A DNA stretch of 64,000 nucleotides from RHKX01 sp963839535 (GTDB lineage: Bacteria; Actinomycetota; Thermoleophilia; Solirubrobacterales; 70-9): contig CAWIVF010000006.1 in assembly GCA_963839535.1 (NCBI GenBank), forward strand, positions 1-64,000. Reading direction: 5' to 3'. Shown here piece by piece: positions 45,123 to 54,553 of the stretch; the stretch's first letter is position 1, and the number at the start of each line of letters is the position of its first letter. A model generated the notes under the pieces. The model saw only the letters and a list, made by a program, of their open reading frames with translations, was not told the DNA's origin and searched no databases. The translations under genes were made by a program, and so were the position numbers.

Positions 45123-46604
45123 ATGCCCGCAAGGCGGTCCAGCACCCCCGAGCCGCTCGGCCTCGCGGCCGCCCTGCTTCCGGTGGTCGCGCTGGTCGGG
45201 CTGCTCGGCCTGTCATTCTTCCTGTTCGGCGACGCGGCCGCCTCGGGTCCGAACCAGGTGGCGCTCGTCTTCTGCTCGATCGTGGCGATCGCCGTCGCCT
45301 GGCGGCACGGGCACTCCATCGACGACCTGCGAGACGCTGCGGTCGCCAGCGTCACCGCGGGACTTCCCGCGATCTTCATTCTCCTGTCGGTCGGCGCGCT
45401 GATCGGCACCTGGGCGCTCAGCGGCACCCTGGTCGCCATGGTCTACTACGGGCTGCAGCTCCTGAACCCCGACTACTTCTACCCGACCGCCTGCCTGATC
45501 TGCCTGGTCGCCGCCGTGTCGATCGGCAGCTCCTGGACCGTCGCCGGCACGCTCGGCATCGGCCTGATGGGGGTCGCCCGCGAGATGGGGCTCGATCCCG
45601 CCATCACCGCCGGCGCGATCATCTCCGGAGCCTACTTCGGCGACAAGCTCTCGCCGCTCTCGGGCACCGCCAACCTCGCCTGCGCCGCCGCCGGGTCCGA
45701 CCTCTACGAGCACTTCGGCGAGTCGCTCCGGACCTCCGTCCCCTCGCTCGCCCTGGCGCTCGTCCTCTTCTGGTACCTCGGCTCCCCCGTGGAGTTCGAC
45801 CCTGCCGGCGTGTCGGCGCGCCTCGAGGCCGCCTTCGCGCCCTCGCCGATCCACTTCGCTCCGCTGGCGCTGGTCCTCGCGCTCGCGCTCATGCGCTGGC
45901 CGCCCTTCGTCGCCATCTTTCTCGGAGCGCTGGCGGGCGGCGTCCTGGCCGTCGTGGACGCGCCCGACCGGGTCGCCGCCTTCGCCGGGGCGGACCTGCC
46001 CCATGGCCTCGCGCTCCTGAAGGGCGTCTGGGCCACGCTCTCCGGAGGCTACGTCTCGGCCACCGGCGAGCCCGCCATCGACCAGCTGCTCTCGCGGGGC
46101 GGCATGGCGAGCATGCTCGGCACCGTCTGGCTCATCCTCGTGGCGCTCGCCTTCGGCGGCTTCATCGAGCGGGCAGGCGTGCTTGAGCGCCTGATCGGCC
46201 CGCTGATCGCGGCGGCGCGGTCGGCCGGGGCGCTGGTCGCGACCCTCGTTGCCGCAGCCTTCGGCACCAACCTCCTCGCCTCGGACCAGTACATCGCCGT
46301 GGTGCTGCCGGGACGCATGTTCCGTCCGGCCTTCGAGGCGCGCCGACTCGCGCCCGTCGTGCTGTCGCGCACCCTCGGCAACTCCGCCGCCGTGACCTCG
46401 CCGCTCATTCCGTGGAACAGCTGCGGCGCCTACATGGCCGCGACGCTCGGCGTGGCCACCACCGCCTATCTCCCGTTCGCCTTCTTCAATCTCATCAATC
46501 CACTGGTCTCGATCGGCTTCGCCTTCCTCGGCTTGCGGATGCTGCGGAAGGTGGAAGCGAAGCCGCACTCCGACGTGACCGCTCCGAAGGACGACCAGCC
46601 CTGA
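45123..46604 (+). CDS. nhaC: NhaC-family Na+/H+ antiporter
   Basis: A 493-residue membrane antiporter with about 12 helices. Family landmarks: VAAVSIGSSWTVAGTLGIGL, AGAIISGAYFGDKLSPLSGT (the conserved GDKLSPLS motif), GTNLLASDQYIAVVLPGRMF and SPLIPWNSCGAYMAATLGVA. Expels sodium in exchange for protons; some NhaC relatives exchange organic acids such as malate and lactate. It starts 9 bases after the previous frame's stop. Intact. Confidence 0.92.
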   Translation: MPARRSSTPEPLGLAAALLPVVALVGLLGLSFFLFGDAAASGPNQVALVFCSIVAIAVAWRHGHSIDDLRDAAVASVTAGLPAIFILLSVGALIGTWALSGTLVAMVYYGLQLLNPDYFYPTACLICLVAAVSIGSSWTVAGTLGIGLMGVAREMGLDPAITAGAIISGAYFGDKLSPLSGTANLACAAAGSDLYEHFGESLRTSVPSLALALVLFWYLGSPVEFDPAGVSARLEAAFAPSPIHFAPLALVLALALMRWPPFVAIFLGALAGGVLAVVDAPDRVAAFAGADLPHGLALLKGVWATLSGGYVSATGEPAIDQLLSRGGMASMLGTVWLILVALAFGGFIERAGVLERLIGPLIAAARSAGALVATLVAAAFGTNLLASDQYIAVVLPGRMFRPAFEARRLAPVVLSRTLGNSAAVTSPLIPWNSCGAYMAATLGVATTAYLPFAFFNLINPLVSIGFAFLGLRMLRKVEAKPHSDVTAPKDDQP

Positions 46605-46692
46605 AACAAGGGCGGGCCCATGTTCCCGGCACTTCGCCCATCACCCTCGCCGCCGTCCGCGCCGCAAACTGCCCCAAGAGGCGGAATGCCGT

Positions 46693-47814
46693 TCAGACCA
46701 ATTCCGCCGTTTCAGATCCTGGCGTTTCGTTCTTCACCCAAGCCATCAGGAGCTCGTAGAAGATTCCCAGCAGGATCGGCCCGAGGAACAGCCCGATCAG
46801 GCCATAGGTCACGGTGCCGCCGATCACCCCGAGGAGGATGACGAGCATGGGCGTGGACAGTCCCCGTGCCATCAGGATGGGCTTCAGGACGTTGTCGATC
46901 ACCGGGATGACAATCAGCAGAAGCGTCAGGATCAACGCCGGCCCGGTGTCCTTCGCCGACCATGCCCAGATGATGACCGGCAGCACAACGGGCACCGGTC
47001 CGACCTGAACGATGCAGAAGAGCAGCACGAGGAAGGCGATCACGCCGGCCGCCGGAACACCGAACAGAGTCAGGATGAGACCAGTGAGAAGCGCCTGGAG
47101 CAAGGCGACGCCGATCACCCCGCGCGAGATGTTGCGGATCGTCGCTCCGGCCAGATCGACGAAGTGCGCCCCGCGATCGGCCGCTATGCGGCGGGCGAAG
47201 GTCTTGACGACTTCGCCTAGCCGCGGGCCCGGGACGAAGAGGAAGCCGGCGACTAGCACCGATACGGCAAATCCGAGCATACCGAAGCCGACGCCCGCGA
47301 TCTTGCCGACGATCGCGCCGGCCGCCTGCAGCAGCGGAGGTCCGAATCGCTTCACCGCGGCTTCGAGGTTGACGGAGGCGAGGCTCCACGCCTCATGGAC
47401 CTTTTCGCCGATCACCGGCCACTCTCGCACCGACTCTGGAGGCCGCGGCACGGCCACCGTCTGGTTTTCGAAGTCGGCGACCAGCTCCAGCGTGGTTTCG
47501 GCGACGTTGACCGTGACCGCCCCGAGCGGGGCGACGACGATCACGAGGCCCAGCAGCGTGATCAGGGTCGCCGCCAGCCCGCCGCGACCACCGAGAAGCC
47601 TCCGCAATGCCTCGAAGGCCGGATAGAGCGCCACGGCGAGGATGACGGCCCAGATGATCATGATGAAGAAGGGCGCGAGCAGCGTCAGCGACAGATAGGC
47701 GAAGAAGCCGACAACGATCAGCCGGATCACCAGGTCGGTGAACTTCGAGTCGAAGGATTGGCCGTTGGGATTCATGTCCGTCGCGGCCGTGGGTCCAAGT
47801 TGATCGTTCTGCAT
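46693..47814 (-). CDS. AI-2E family transporter
   Basis: A 373-residue membrane protein from the ATG at 47814 (MQNDQLGPTAATDMNPNGQS). The pattern of about eight helices with a soluble insert, and segments FFIMIIWAVILAVALYPAFE, LLQALLTGLILTLFGVPAAG and KPILMARGLSTPMLVILLGV with GLFLGPILLGIFYELLMAW, is diagnostic of the AI-2E exporter (YdiK/PerM) family, whose members also include Na+/H+ antiporters. A longer in-frame start to 47910 is less likely. The substrate is not predictable. Divergent from a K+ channel gene. Confidence 0.9.
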   Translation of the reverse strand: MQNDQLGPTAATDMNPNGQSFDSKFTDLVIRLIVVGFFAYLSLTLLAPFFIMIIWAVILAVALYPAFEALRRLLGGRGGLAATLITLLGLVIVVAPLGAVTVNVAETTLELVADFENQTVAVPRPPESVREWPVIGEKVHEAWSLASVNLEAAVKRFGPPLLQAAGAIVGKIAGVGFGMLGFAVSVLVAGFLFVPGPRLGEVVKTFARRIAADRGAHFVDLAGATIRNISRGVIGVALLQALLTGLILTLFGVPAAGVIAFLVLLFCIVQVGPVPVVLPVIIWAWSAKDTGPALILTLLLIVIPVIDNVLKPILMARGLSTPMLVILLGVIGGTVTYGLIGLFLGPILLGIFYELLMAWVKNETPGSETAELV

Positions 47815-47973
47815 GATGTCCTTCTCTGCCGGCTCGCGAACACTGCGCCCCCAGGTCCGCCGGGATACCCAGGACAGGCGGTGCGCCGCTGCCTCGACAC
47901 CCGCTTGCACGAAGAGACGTGGCGGCCCGGAGCGGTTGCGTCATAATGCCGAAAGATCCCGGCGGGAGGAACC

Positions 47974-48699
47974 ATGTCGATCGTCGAAGCCTATCTCGGC
48001 CTTGTCGCCCGCTGGCGATGGAGCTTCTTGCTGGCGTTGCTGATCGGATCGTTCGTGCTTCAGGCGGTGCTGCCAAATGGGCCCATCACCCGTCTCACGG
48101 GGTTCACGCTCTTCATGCTGATATTTGGCGGCGCCCTGTACGCCGGGCGCACCGGCCGCCGGGCGTCGCGGGCGGCGATCGCGCTGCTGCTCGCGACGGC
48201 CCTGCTCCAGATCCTCAACGTCCTCGGCGTCGCCGCGCTCGAGGGCCCGCTCACGGCCCTGGCCCTGACCATTGTCCTCGGCGCCCTCGTCGCGACCTTC
48301 GCCGAGCTGGTCGGCAACCGGGAGCCCACCGCCGACAGCCTGGTCGGCGCGATCTTCGGCTACTTCGTGATCGCCACCGCCTGCGCGCTGCTGTTTCGCC
48401 AGATGGAAGGCGCGCATCCCGGATCCTTCCGCCTCCCGGAAGGCGGGGACCTCGATACCCAGATGCTCTATTTCAGTATCATAACCGTGACCACCGCCGG
48501 CTATGGGGACATCACGCCTGCGACATCGGTTGCGCAGATCGGCGCCGCGCTCGAAGCGGCGCTCGGCACGCTCTATCTCGCGATCCTGATCGGGCGCATT
48601 GTCGGACAACTCGCGCCCGGATTCGAGCGGCCGGCCCCGGTGCTGACGGAGCGAGCGCCATCGGATGCCGGCATCGAGAGCGATTTCGGTCCCCTATGA
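47974..48699 (+). CDS. potassium channel family protein
   Basis: A 241-residue membrane protein with about five N-terminal helices and a C-terminal pore domain. The selectivity filter lies in IITVTTAGYGDITPATSVAQ, with TAGYGD in place of TVGYGD, followed by the inner helix LYLAILIGRIVGQLAPGF. No RCK/TrkA-N regulatory domain is attached. It probably conducts K+ or sets membrane potential. The truncated kdp locus lies 10 kb away. Confidence 0.88.
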   Translation: MSIVEAYLGLVARWRWSFLLALLIGSFVLQAVLPNGPITRLTGFTLFMLIFGGALYAGRTGRRASRAAIALLLATALLQILNVLGVAALEGPLTALALTIVLGALVATFAELVGNREPTADSLVGAIFGYFVIATACALLFRQMEGAHPGSFRLPEGGDLDTQMLYFSIITVTTAGYGDITPATSVAQIGAALEAALGTLYLAILIGRIVGQLAPGFERPAPVLTERAPSDAGIESDFGPL

Positions 48700-48719
48700 A
48701 TACCGCTCGGCTCCGGTTC

Positions 48720-49741
48720 CTACGGAAGCTCGGCACCGCGAGCGGACGCTGACCCGTCCCGCCAGCCCAGCATCGCCAGGATCAGCGCGCGCGCCCAGAC
48801 CGCGTAGAGCACGCCCAGGATCGAGTAGAGGCACCAGTCGAGCGTCTTCGAGAGCGTGCTGCCCTCCGCGGTCCCGAGCAGCACCCAGACGAGGGGGATC
48901 GCCAGCGCGACGGCGCCCTGGTGCCGGCCGCTGAAGGCGCGGGGAACCACCAGCAGGCCGAGGAACGCCATCGCCAGCAGCGCGGCGCCGGGCTGGGGCC
49001 AGAAGGTGTAGAGCACCGAGAAGGCCACCGCCACCGCGCCCGCCATCAGCGCCGAGAGCACGCTCTCCGCGCCGGTCTCGCGCACGTCGCGGCGGCTGAG
49101 CGAGACCAGCACGATGGCGATGGTGAAGAGCACCCGCATCGCCGAGGTCAGGTTGAAGGCGAGGAGCAGCGTGAACGCCGGCAGCATCACCAGCGCCGCG
49201 ACGGCGGCGTTGCGCGTCCGCTCCAGCGGGTCGCCCGGCGGCGCCGGAGGGGCCGCCCGGGCGGCGACGCGACGGGCTGGGAACAGCGCGAAGGCAAGGT
49301 AGAGGCCGGCGACGGCCAGCACGCCGTTGAGCGCGAACGCCCCGAGAGCGCGCCGCCGACCTGCTCGGACTCGCCGGTGGCGATCGGGAGCATGATGGCG
49401 AAGGTCTGCAGCAGCACGCCGATCAGCGCGGTCTTCGGCACCGCCTGGAGCCGGAAGGCATGGAAGAGCACGAGGCCGACGAACCCCACCATCAGGTAGG
49501 GATACTGGCTCAGCACCCCGGCAATGCCGGCGAAGGCGAGCGGCAGCAGCGCCAGCAGCAGCGCAAGCACGACGACGACGCCGAACGGCGGCGGCGCCGG
49601 CATCTTCAGCGTGAAGGTGGCGAAGAGCATCGCCGCGACGAAGGGCAGCGGCGCCCCCATCCACACCGCCACCCCGTAGACCAGCGGCGTGACCAGCGCC
49701 ACGCGCAGCACCTGCTGCGCCTGGCTGGGGTCAATAGACAT
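48720..49741 (-). CDS. DUF2955 membrane protein, efflux partner (frameshifted)
   Basis: About 340 residues with two sets of hydrophobic helices: VLRVALVTPLVYGVAVWMGA and ALLLALLPLAFAGIAGVLSQ in the first half; ALNGVLAVAGLYLAFALFPA and LERTRNAAVAALVMLPAFTL in the second. A single-base shift near 49350 separates the halves. DUF2955 proteins resemble FUSC/aromatic acid exporter inner-membrane subunits and pair with HlyD-type adaptors, as here, where the gene start overlaps the end of the adaptor gene. Likely an exporter of small aromatic or toxic compounds. Confidence 0.8.
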
Positions 49742-50849
49742 AGGAGATCAGCGCCCGGACGCGAATCAGAAGCTTCCAGAGCGGCCGCAACCAGTCGGCT
49801 TCCTCGGTATAGACCATCACCGTCGCCTGCGAGCCCAGCCGCACGTTGGGCGGCCGCTGGTCAGGCGGATCGAACTGCAGCCGGACGCCGAACCGCTGCG
49901 GCTCGGCGAGCCATTGCTGCTGCGGCGGCGTGTCGACCAGCCCGCCCGGGGCCGCCGTCTGGTTCACCGTCATGATGCCGCCGGCGAACGACACCAGCCG
50001 CGCCGGCCAGACCTTCCCGGGGAGCACGTCGAGCGCGACCTCCGCCGCGTCGCCGACGTTCATGTTGCCGAGCTGGTTCTCGCGAAAATACCCGATGACC
50101 CAGGCGCCCTGCAGGTCGATCATCGTCAGGACCGGCTGCCCGGCGGTGGCGGTCTCGCCCGGCCCGAGGCTGAAGTTGGTGACCCGGCCGCGCGTCGGTG
50201 CGACGACCTGCGTCTGGCTCAGGTCGAACTGCGCCGTCTCCAGCGCCGCCTGCGCGGCACGCAGCTGCGGGTTGTCGGCGCCCGCCGGACCCAGCGCCTC
50301 CTCGGCGCTGCGTAGGTCGGCCTCGGCCGCTGCCACGGTCGCCTCGCCCGAGGTGACATCCGCGATCGCCTCGTCGCCCTCCGCCGCCGGCGTCACGCCG
50401 CGCGCCACCAGCTCCAGCGTGCGCTCGGCCTGGGCGCGGCTGTTGGTCAGCACCGCTTCCGCCTCGGCGACCCGCGCCTGCGCGGCGGCGACGTCGGCGG
50501 TCGACGCCCCGATGGACTGCCCGACCTGCGCAAGGTCGGCCTCGGCCGCCTCGACCGCCAGCCGGAACGGGGTCGGATCGACCTCGAAGAGCAGCGTGCC
50601 GGCTTCGACGATCTCGTCGTCGCTGACCGCAACGCGCAGCAGCTCGCCCGACACCCGCGAGGAGATCGGCAGCACCAGCCCCTCGACCGTGCCGATCGAG
50701 GAGACCGGCGCCGTCCGGTCGCTGGCGATCTGCAACGCCAGCAGGAACAGCAGTGCCGCCGCGACGACGATGGTCCAGCGGCGCACCGGATCGCGCGGAG
50801 CCTTGGCTTCTCCGCCGGGAGGGTCGTGAGGATCGGCGCTCTCGGACAT
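49731..50849 (-). CDS. HlyD/EmrA-type membrane fusion protein
   Basis: A 372-residue periplasmic adaptor with one N-terminal membrane helix (RWTIVVAAALLFLLALQIAS), a barrel-sandwich half-motif (VSGELLRVAVSDDEIVEAGT, LLFEVDP), a long coiled-coil hairpin (ADVAAAQARVAEAEAVLTNS), the second lipoyl half (TQVVAPTRGRVTNFSLGPGE) and a beta-barrel (MIDLQGAWVIGYFRENQLGN). It couples the DUF2955 protein to an outer-membrane factor not encoded here. Intact. Confidence 0.9.
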   Translation of the reverse strand: MSESADPHDPPGGEAKAPRDPVRRWTIVVAAALLFLLALQIASDRTAPVSSIGTVEGLVLPISSRVSGELLRVAVSDDEIVEAGTLLFEVDPTPFRLAVEAAEADLAQVGQSIGASTADVAAAQARVAEAEAVLTNSRAQAERTLELVARGVTPAAEGDEAIADVTSGEATVAAAEADLRSAEEALGPAGADNPQLRAAQAALETAQFDLSQTQVVAPTRGRVTNFSLGPGETATAGQPVLTMIDLQGAWVIGYFRENQLGNMNVGDAAEVALDVLPGKVWPARLVSFAGGIMTVNQTAAPGGLVDTPPQQQWLAEPQRFGVRLQFDPPDQRPPNVRLGSQATVMVYTEEADWLRPLWKLLIRVRALISYVY

Positions 50850-51015
50850 TTCGATCCGCTCGATCGGGACTGTGGGACGGTGACGATCAGGCCGGAAAGG
50901 TGACGTGTCAAGCACGGCCCCGATCTCTTGGATAAGCGACCCTGTTTGGTTTTGAAGCGTCGCCCGGCTGCCGCACCGGCATCCACTCCCGGCCCCGGCC
51001 GCCACGCGATCGGCG

Positions 51016-51121
51016 TCAGGGTTGCGAGTTCGATCGGCAGGAGCTTCACCAGGTTGGCGACGAAGCGCCGTCGGAAGCCGGTCTCGGGCTCGTCCCGGTA
51101 GCGGACGATCTCGCCTCGATG
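51016..51121 (-). pseudogene. phospholipase D/cardiolipin synthase-like C-terminal remnant
   Basis: Immediately past the DUF1178 stop the minus strand reads PLHRGEIVRYRDEPETGFRR and RFVANLVKLLPIE, the characteristic tail of bacterial phospholipase D-type proteins (...YRDEP...LLPIE). If one extra C is ignored it ends ESQP-stop at 51016. The HKD catalytic motifs are absent. It is a 3' scrap, abutting an intact unrelated gene. Confidence 0.55.
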
Positions 51122-51132
51122 TAAAGGCCGGC

Positions 51133-51552
51133 TCAGCTCGTCCGACGGGCCGGCCAGGGCAGGGGGGCGACCGGGATGCCGTCCTCGAGCAGCGCGCGCG
51201 CCTCGGAGGGGCGGGCCTCGCCGATGATCGCCCGCTCGGGCGCCAGACCGTCGTGGATGCGCCGGGCCTCGGCCGCGAAATCGCGCCCGACATCGTCGGC
51301 GGCGGCCTCGATCCGCCGCCGCAGCTCGGCGAGCGCCTGCTCGGCCGGGGAGGCCGGGGCGCGCAGGTCCGGAGCCGACGCCGGGGCGGACGACGCCAGG
51401 CCCGGGGTCATCAGGTCCTTCTCGATCGCGCTCGAGCCGCAGACCGCGCAGGCGACCAGCCCGGCATCGGTCAGCCGGTCGAAGTCGTCGCTCGATCCGA
51501 ACCAGGAGTCGAAGCGGTGCTCCCGGTCGCAGCGCAGCGCGTAGCGGATCAT
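51133..51552 (-). CDS. DUF1178 family protein
   Basis: A 139-residue soluble protein with the family start MIRYALRCDREHRFDSWFGS and a Cys pair CAVCGSSAIEKDLMTP, which with Cys8 forms a likely zinc site. The C-terminal half is helical (AEQALAELRRRIEAAADDVG, FAAEARRIHDGLAPERAIIG, EARPSEARALLEDGIPVAPL P). The family is widespread in alpha- and betaproteobacteria, with no assigned function. Divergent from phoR with about 110 bases between. Confidence 0.88.
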   Translation of the reverse strand: MIRYALRCDREHRFDSWFGSSDDFDRLTDAGLVACAVCGSSAIEKDLMTPGLASSAPASAPDLRAPASPAEQALAELRRRIEAAADDVGRDFAAEARRIHDGLAPERAIIGEARPSEARALLEDGIPVAPLPWPARRTS

Positions 51553-51660
51553 CGGCCTTCCTGTCACATCCGTGCAATCACTGAGATATAGTGCCGGTCC
51601 GTGAATGCAATCTATCCTCGCCGGGGAAACGGCGTGAACGCGGAAGGTCGTCGCTGAGCG

Positions 51661-52962
51661 ATGGGAAGCCGGTATCACCTGGGCCTGGCGGCGCTGGTCG
51701 GCCTGCTGCTCGCGGCTGCGGTCGGCCTGCGGCTGCCGCCGGTGCTGGCCTTCGTCTTCGGCGCGGTCCTCGCCTACCTGGCGCTGGCGCTGGCGCTGGC
51801 GCGGTCGCGGGATCCGGCGGACGCCGCGCCGAGCGACGAGCCCGCGCCGATGCCGAGCGGCTTCGGGCGGGCGCTGATCGAGAAGCTGCCGACGCCGCTC
51901 CTGATCGTCAGCCGTACCGGGCGGATCGCCTACGCCAACCCGGCGGCACACGAGGCGCTGCCGGCGCTGCAGGTCGACGCGCACTACGCCAACGTGCTGC
52001 GGGCGCCGGCCTTCGTCGAGGCGGTGGCGGCGACGCTCGCCGACGGTGGCGACCGGCGGGTCGACTTCACCGCCCATCCGGGCCGCGAGCGCGCCTTCGA
52101 GGCGCGGGTGGCGCTGCTGCCGCCCGGCGGCGCCTTCGGCCCCGAGGCATTGGCGATCGTGCAGATCGAGGACCGGACCGAGGCGCGGCGTGCCGAGGCG
52201 CTGCGCTCGGACTTCGTCGCCAACGCCAGCCACGAGCTCAGGACCCCGCTCGCTGCGGTGATCGGCTACATCGAGACGCTGCAGCACCACGCCCGCGACG
52301 ACGCCGAGGCGCGCGAGCGGTTCCTGGCGATCATGGCGCGCGAGGCCGGGCGGATGCAGCGGCTGGTCGACGACCTGATGTCGCTCAGCCGGATCGAGAT
52401 GACCGAGCACCTGCGGCCGGCCGAGGAGTGGTCGCTCGCCGAGATCGCCGCCGAGAGCGCCACGGTGCTGCTGCCGGTGGCGCTTCAGCAGGGCGTCACC
52501 CTGGAGACGGACCTGCCCGAGCCGGGCGAGCGCGTGCTCGGGGACCGCGACCAGCTGGCGCAGGTCTTCACCAACCTGGTCGACAACGCGATGCGCTACG
52601 GCGGCGCCGGCACCACGGTGCGGGTGCGGGCGCTCGGGCCCGACAAGGCGCACCCGAGCCGGGTCGGCATCGCGGTCGAGGACGACGGCCCGGGCATCGA
52701 CCGCGAGCACCTGCACCGGCTGACCGAGCGCTTCTACCGGGTCAATCCGGCGTCGAGCCGCAACAAGGGCGGCACCGGTCTCGGCCTCGCGATCGTCAAG
52801 CACATCCTGAACCGGCACCACGGGCGGCTCGAGATCGCCTCGGCGCCGGGGAAGGGCAGCGTCTTCACCGTCTGGCTGCCGGCGGCGGCAGCGGGCGGGC
52901 CGGCCGCGCCGCGGCCGGATGGCGCGGCGGAGACCTCCGCGCCGGATCGGCGTTCGGCATGA
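51661..52962 (+). CDS. phoR: phosphate regulon sensor histidine kinase PhoR
   Basis: A 433-residue kinase. Two N-terminal hydrophobic helices (residues 7-48), a PAS-like region (LPTPLLIVSRTGRIAYANPA), the phospho-acceptor His191 in FVANASHELRTPLAAVIGYI, N box VFTNLVDNAMRYGG, and G boxes EDDGPGIDREHLHRLTERFY and GGTGLGLAIVKHILNRHHGR. PhoR autophosphorylates when phosphate is low and activates PhoB. The pst transporter genes that usually separate phoR from phoU are not here. Intact. Confidence 0.93.
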   Translation: MGSRYHLGLAALVGLLLAAAVGLRLPPVLAFVFGAVLAYLALALALARSRDPADAAPSDEPAPMPSGFGRALIEKLPTPLLIVSRTGRIAYANPAAHEALPALQVDAHYANVLRAPAFVEAVAATLADGGDRRVDFTAHPGRERAFEARVALLPPGGAFGPEALAIVQIEDRTEARRAEALRSDFVANASHELRTPLAAVIGYIETLQHHARDDAEARERFLAIMAREAGRMQRLVDDLMSLSRIEMTEHLRPAEEWSLAEIAAESATVLLPVALQQGVTLETDLPEPGERVLGDRDQLAQVFTNLVDNAMRYGGAGTTVRVRALGPDKAHPSRVGIAVEDDGPGIDREHLHRLTERFYRVNPASSRNKGGTGLGLAIVKHILNRHHGRLEIASAPGKGSVFTVWLPAAAAGGPAAPRPDGAAETSAPDRRSA

Positions 52963-52972
52963 GCGACTTGCG

Positions 52973-53001
52973 CCGTCATCAAAACGTCTTGATTCTGTAA
53001 C
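52973..53001 (+). promoter_or_regulatory. candidate Pho box upstream of phoU
   Basis: Three 7-base units at an exact 11-base spacing: CCGTCAT (52973), ACGTCTT (52984) and CTGTAAC (52995), separated by the 4-base spacers CAAA and GATT. The Pho box consensus is CTGTCAT repeats with A/T-rich 4-base spacers. It lies in the gap between phoR and phoU, about 80 bases before the phoU start, and would allow PhoB autoregulation of phoU-phoB. Confidence 0.6.
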
Positions 53002-53079
53002 GATCCGGTCGCCTTGGTGGTTATACTGCGCCGGCAAGCGGGTTGCCGTCGGCCCGCGCATCGGGAGTTGGTCGCCGCC

Positions 53080-53781
53080 ATGGCGCATATCGTATCGGCC
53101 TTCGACGAGGACCTGATCCAGGTCCAGGCGAAGATCTCGGAAATGGGCGGGCTCTGCGAGGAGCTGCTCGCCGAGTCGCTGGAATCGGTGCAGAACCGCG
53201 ACCCGGGGATGGCGCGCTCGGTGATCGAGCGCGACAGGCTGCTCGACGCGATGGAGGCGGCGATCGAGGAGAGCGTGGTGCGGGTGATCGCGCTGCGCCA
53301 GCCGGTGGCGGCCGACCTCAGGGTGCTGATCGCCGCGATGAAGATCGCGACGACGCTCGAGCGTATCGGCGACCTCGCGAAGAACATCGCCAAGCGGGCG
53401 ATCCCGCTCAGCTCGGCGCGGCCGGTCAAGCTCACCGGCTCGATCGTGCGCATGGGCCGGCAGACCCTGACCCAGCTTTCGGACGTGCTGAACGCGCATG
53501 CCTCGCGCGACGTCGATCTCGCGGTCCAGATCTGGAACCAGGACGTCGAGATCGACGAGATGTACAACGCCATCTTCCGCGAGGTGGTGACCTACATGGT
53601 CGAGGACAGCCGGCTGATCGGGGTGGGGGCGCAGCTCATGTTCATCGCCAAGAACCTCGAGCGGGTCGGAGACCACGCCACGCATCTCTCCGAGATGGTC
53701 TACTACATCGTGAAGGGCGAGAGCCTCGGAGACGATCGGCCGAAGGGCGAGCCCACCGGGCTCGACGTCGCCGAATCGTAG
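53080..53781 (+). CDS. phoU: phosphate signalling complex protein PhoU
   Basis: A 233-residue all-helical protein made of two PhoU repeats. Each has a metal-binding E/D-xxx-D motif: MKIATTLERIGDLAKNIAKR and LMFIAKNLERVGDHATHLSE. PhoU links the Pst transporter to PhoR and damps the Pho response. It begins MAHIVSAFDEDLIQVQAKIS, typical of alphaproteobacterial PhoU. It precedes phoB by 23 bases. Intact. Confidence 0.95.
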   Translation: MAHIVSAFDEDLIQVQAKISEMGGLCEELLAESLESVQNRDPGMARSVIERDRLLDAMEAAIEESVVRVIALRQPVAADLRVLIAAMKIATTLERIGDLAKNIAKRAIPLSSARPVKLTGSIVRMGRQTLTQLSDVLNAHASRDVDLAVQIWNQDVEIDEMYNAIFREVVTYMVEDSRLIGVGAQLMFIAKNLERVGDHATHLSEMVYYIVKGESLGDDRPKGEPTGLDVAES

Positions 53782-53804
53782 GAACAGCCAGGAACCGGGA
53801 GCCT

Positions 53805-54500
53805 ATGGCCGCAAAGATACTGGTCGTGGAGGACGAGGAGCCGATCAGCCAGCTCCTCGCCTACAACCTGCAGAAGGAGGGATTCGGCGTCGTCACCGCG
53901 GTGGACGGCGACGAGGCGCTGGTCTCGATCGCCGAAGGCAAGCCGGACCTCGTGATCCTCGACTGGATGCTGCCCAACGTCTCCGGCATCGAGCTCTGCC
54001 GGCAGTTTCGCGCCCGCGCCGACACCCGCGACATTCCGGTCATCATGCTGACCGCCCGCAGCGAGGAGGAGGACCGGGTCCGCGGCCTCGACGTCGGCGC
54101 CGACGACTACGTCACCAAGCCGTTCTCGATGTCCGAGCTCGTGGCCCGGATGCGCGCGGTGCTGCGCCGTACCGCGCCGGCGGTGGCCGGCGACGTGGCG
54201 AGCTTCGCCGACCTCGTGCTCGACCGCGAGCTCTGCCGGGTGCGGCGGGGGAAGCGCGACGTCCACCTCGGGCCGACCGAGTTCCGGCTGCTCGACGCGC
54301 TGATGCAGCGCCCGGGGCGGGTGTTCTCGCGCGAGCAGCTGCTCGACCGGGTCTGGGGGCAGGACGTCTACGTCGAGATCCGCACGGTCGACGTGCATAT
54401 CGGGCGGCTGCGCAAGGCGCTCAACCGGCGCGGCGACCGCGATCCGATCCGCACGGTCCGCTCGAGCGGCTACGCGCTCGACGAGACCTACGCGGGCTGA
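53805..54500 (+). CDS. phoB: phosphate regulon response regulator PhoB
   Basis: A 231-residue OmpR-family regulator. The receiver domain has VVEDEEP, the phosphorylated Asp53 in LVILDWMLPNVSG and the conserved Lys in YVTKPFSMSELV. The winged-helix DNA-binding domain is seen in LGPTEFRLLDALMQRPGRVF and VDVHIGRLRKALNRRGDRDP. It binds Pho boxes; a candidate lies upstream of phoU. Intact. Confidence 0.95.
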   Translation: MAAKILVVEDEEPISQLLAYNLQKEGFGVVTAVDGDEALVSIAEGKPDLVILDWMLPNVSGIELCRQFRARADTRDIPVIMLTARSEEEDRVRGLDVGADDYVTKPFSMSELVARMRAVLRRTAPAVAGDVASFADLVLDRELCRVRRGKRDVHLGPTEFRLLDALMQRPGRVFSREQLLDRVWGQDVYVEIRTVDVHIGRLRKALNRRGDRDPIRTVRSSGYALDETYAG

Positions 54501-54533
54501 CCGGGCGGAGCGCAGGCGCCCCGACCTCCTGGG

Positions 54534-54553
54534 GTGTCCACGCGTGATATTGT
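54534..54553 (+). repeat. 20-base conserved element, second copy
   Basis: GTGTCCACGCGTGATATTGT matches the element upstream of gspJ (23201-23220) at 18 of 20 positions. The core CACGCGTG is palindromic. Both copies sit at the left edge of A+T-rich intergenic segments. Confidence 0.5.

Noticed and set aside
51561..51567. CTGTCAC Pho half-site in the DUF1178/phoR intergenic region
   Set aside because: A single good half-site without a second one 11 bases away on either side is not enough to call a Pho box.
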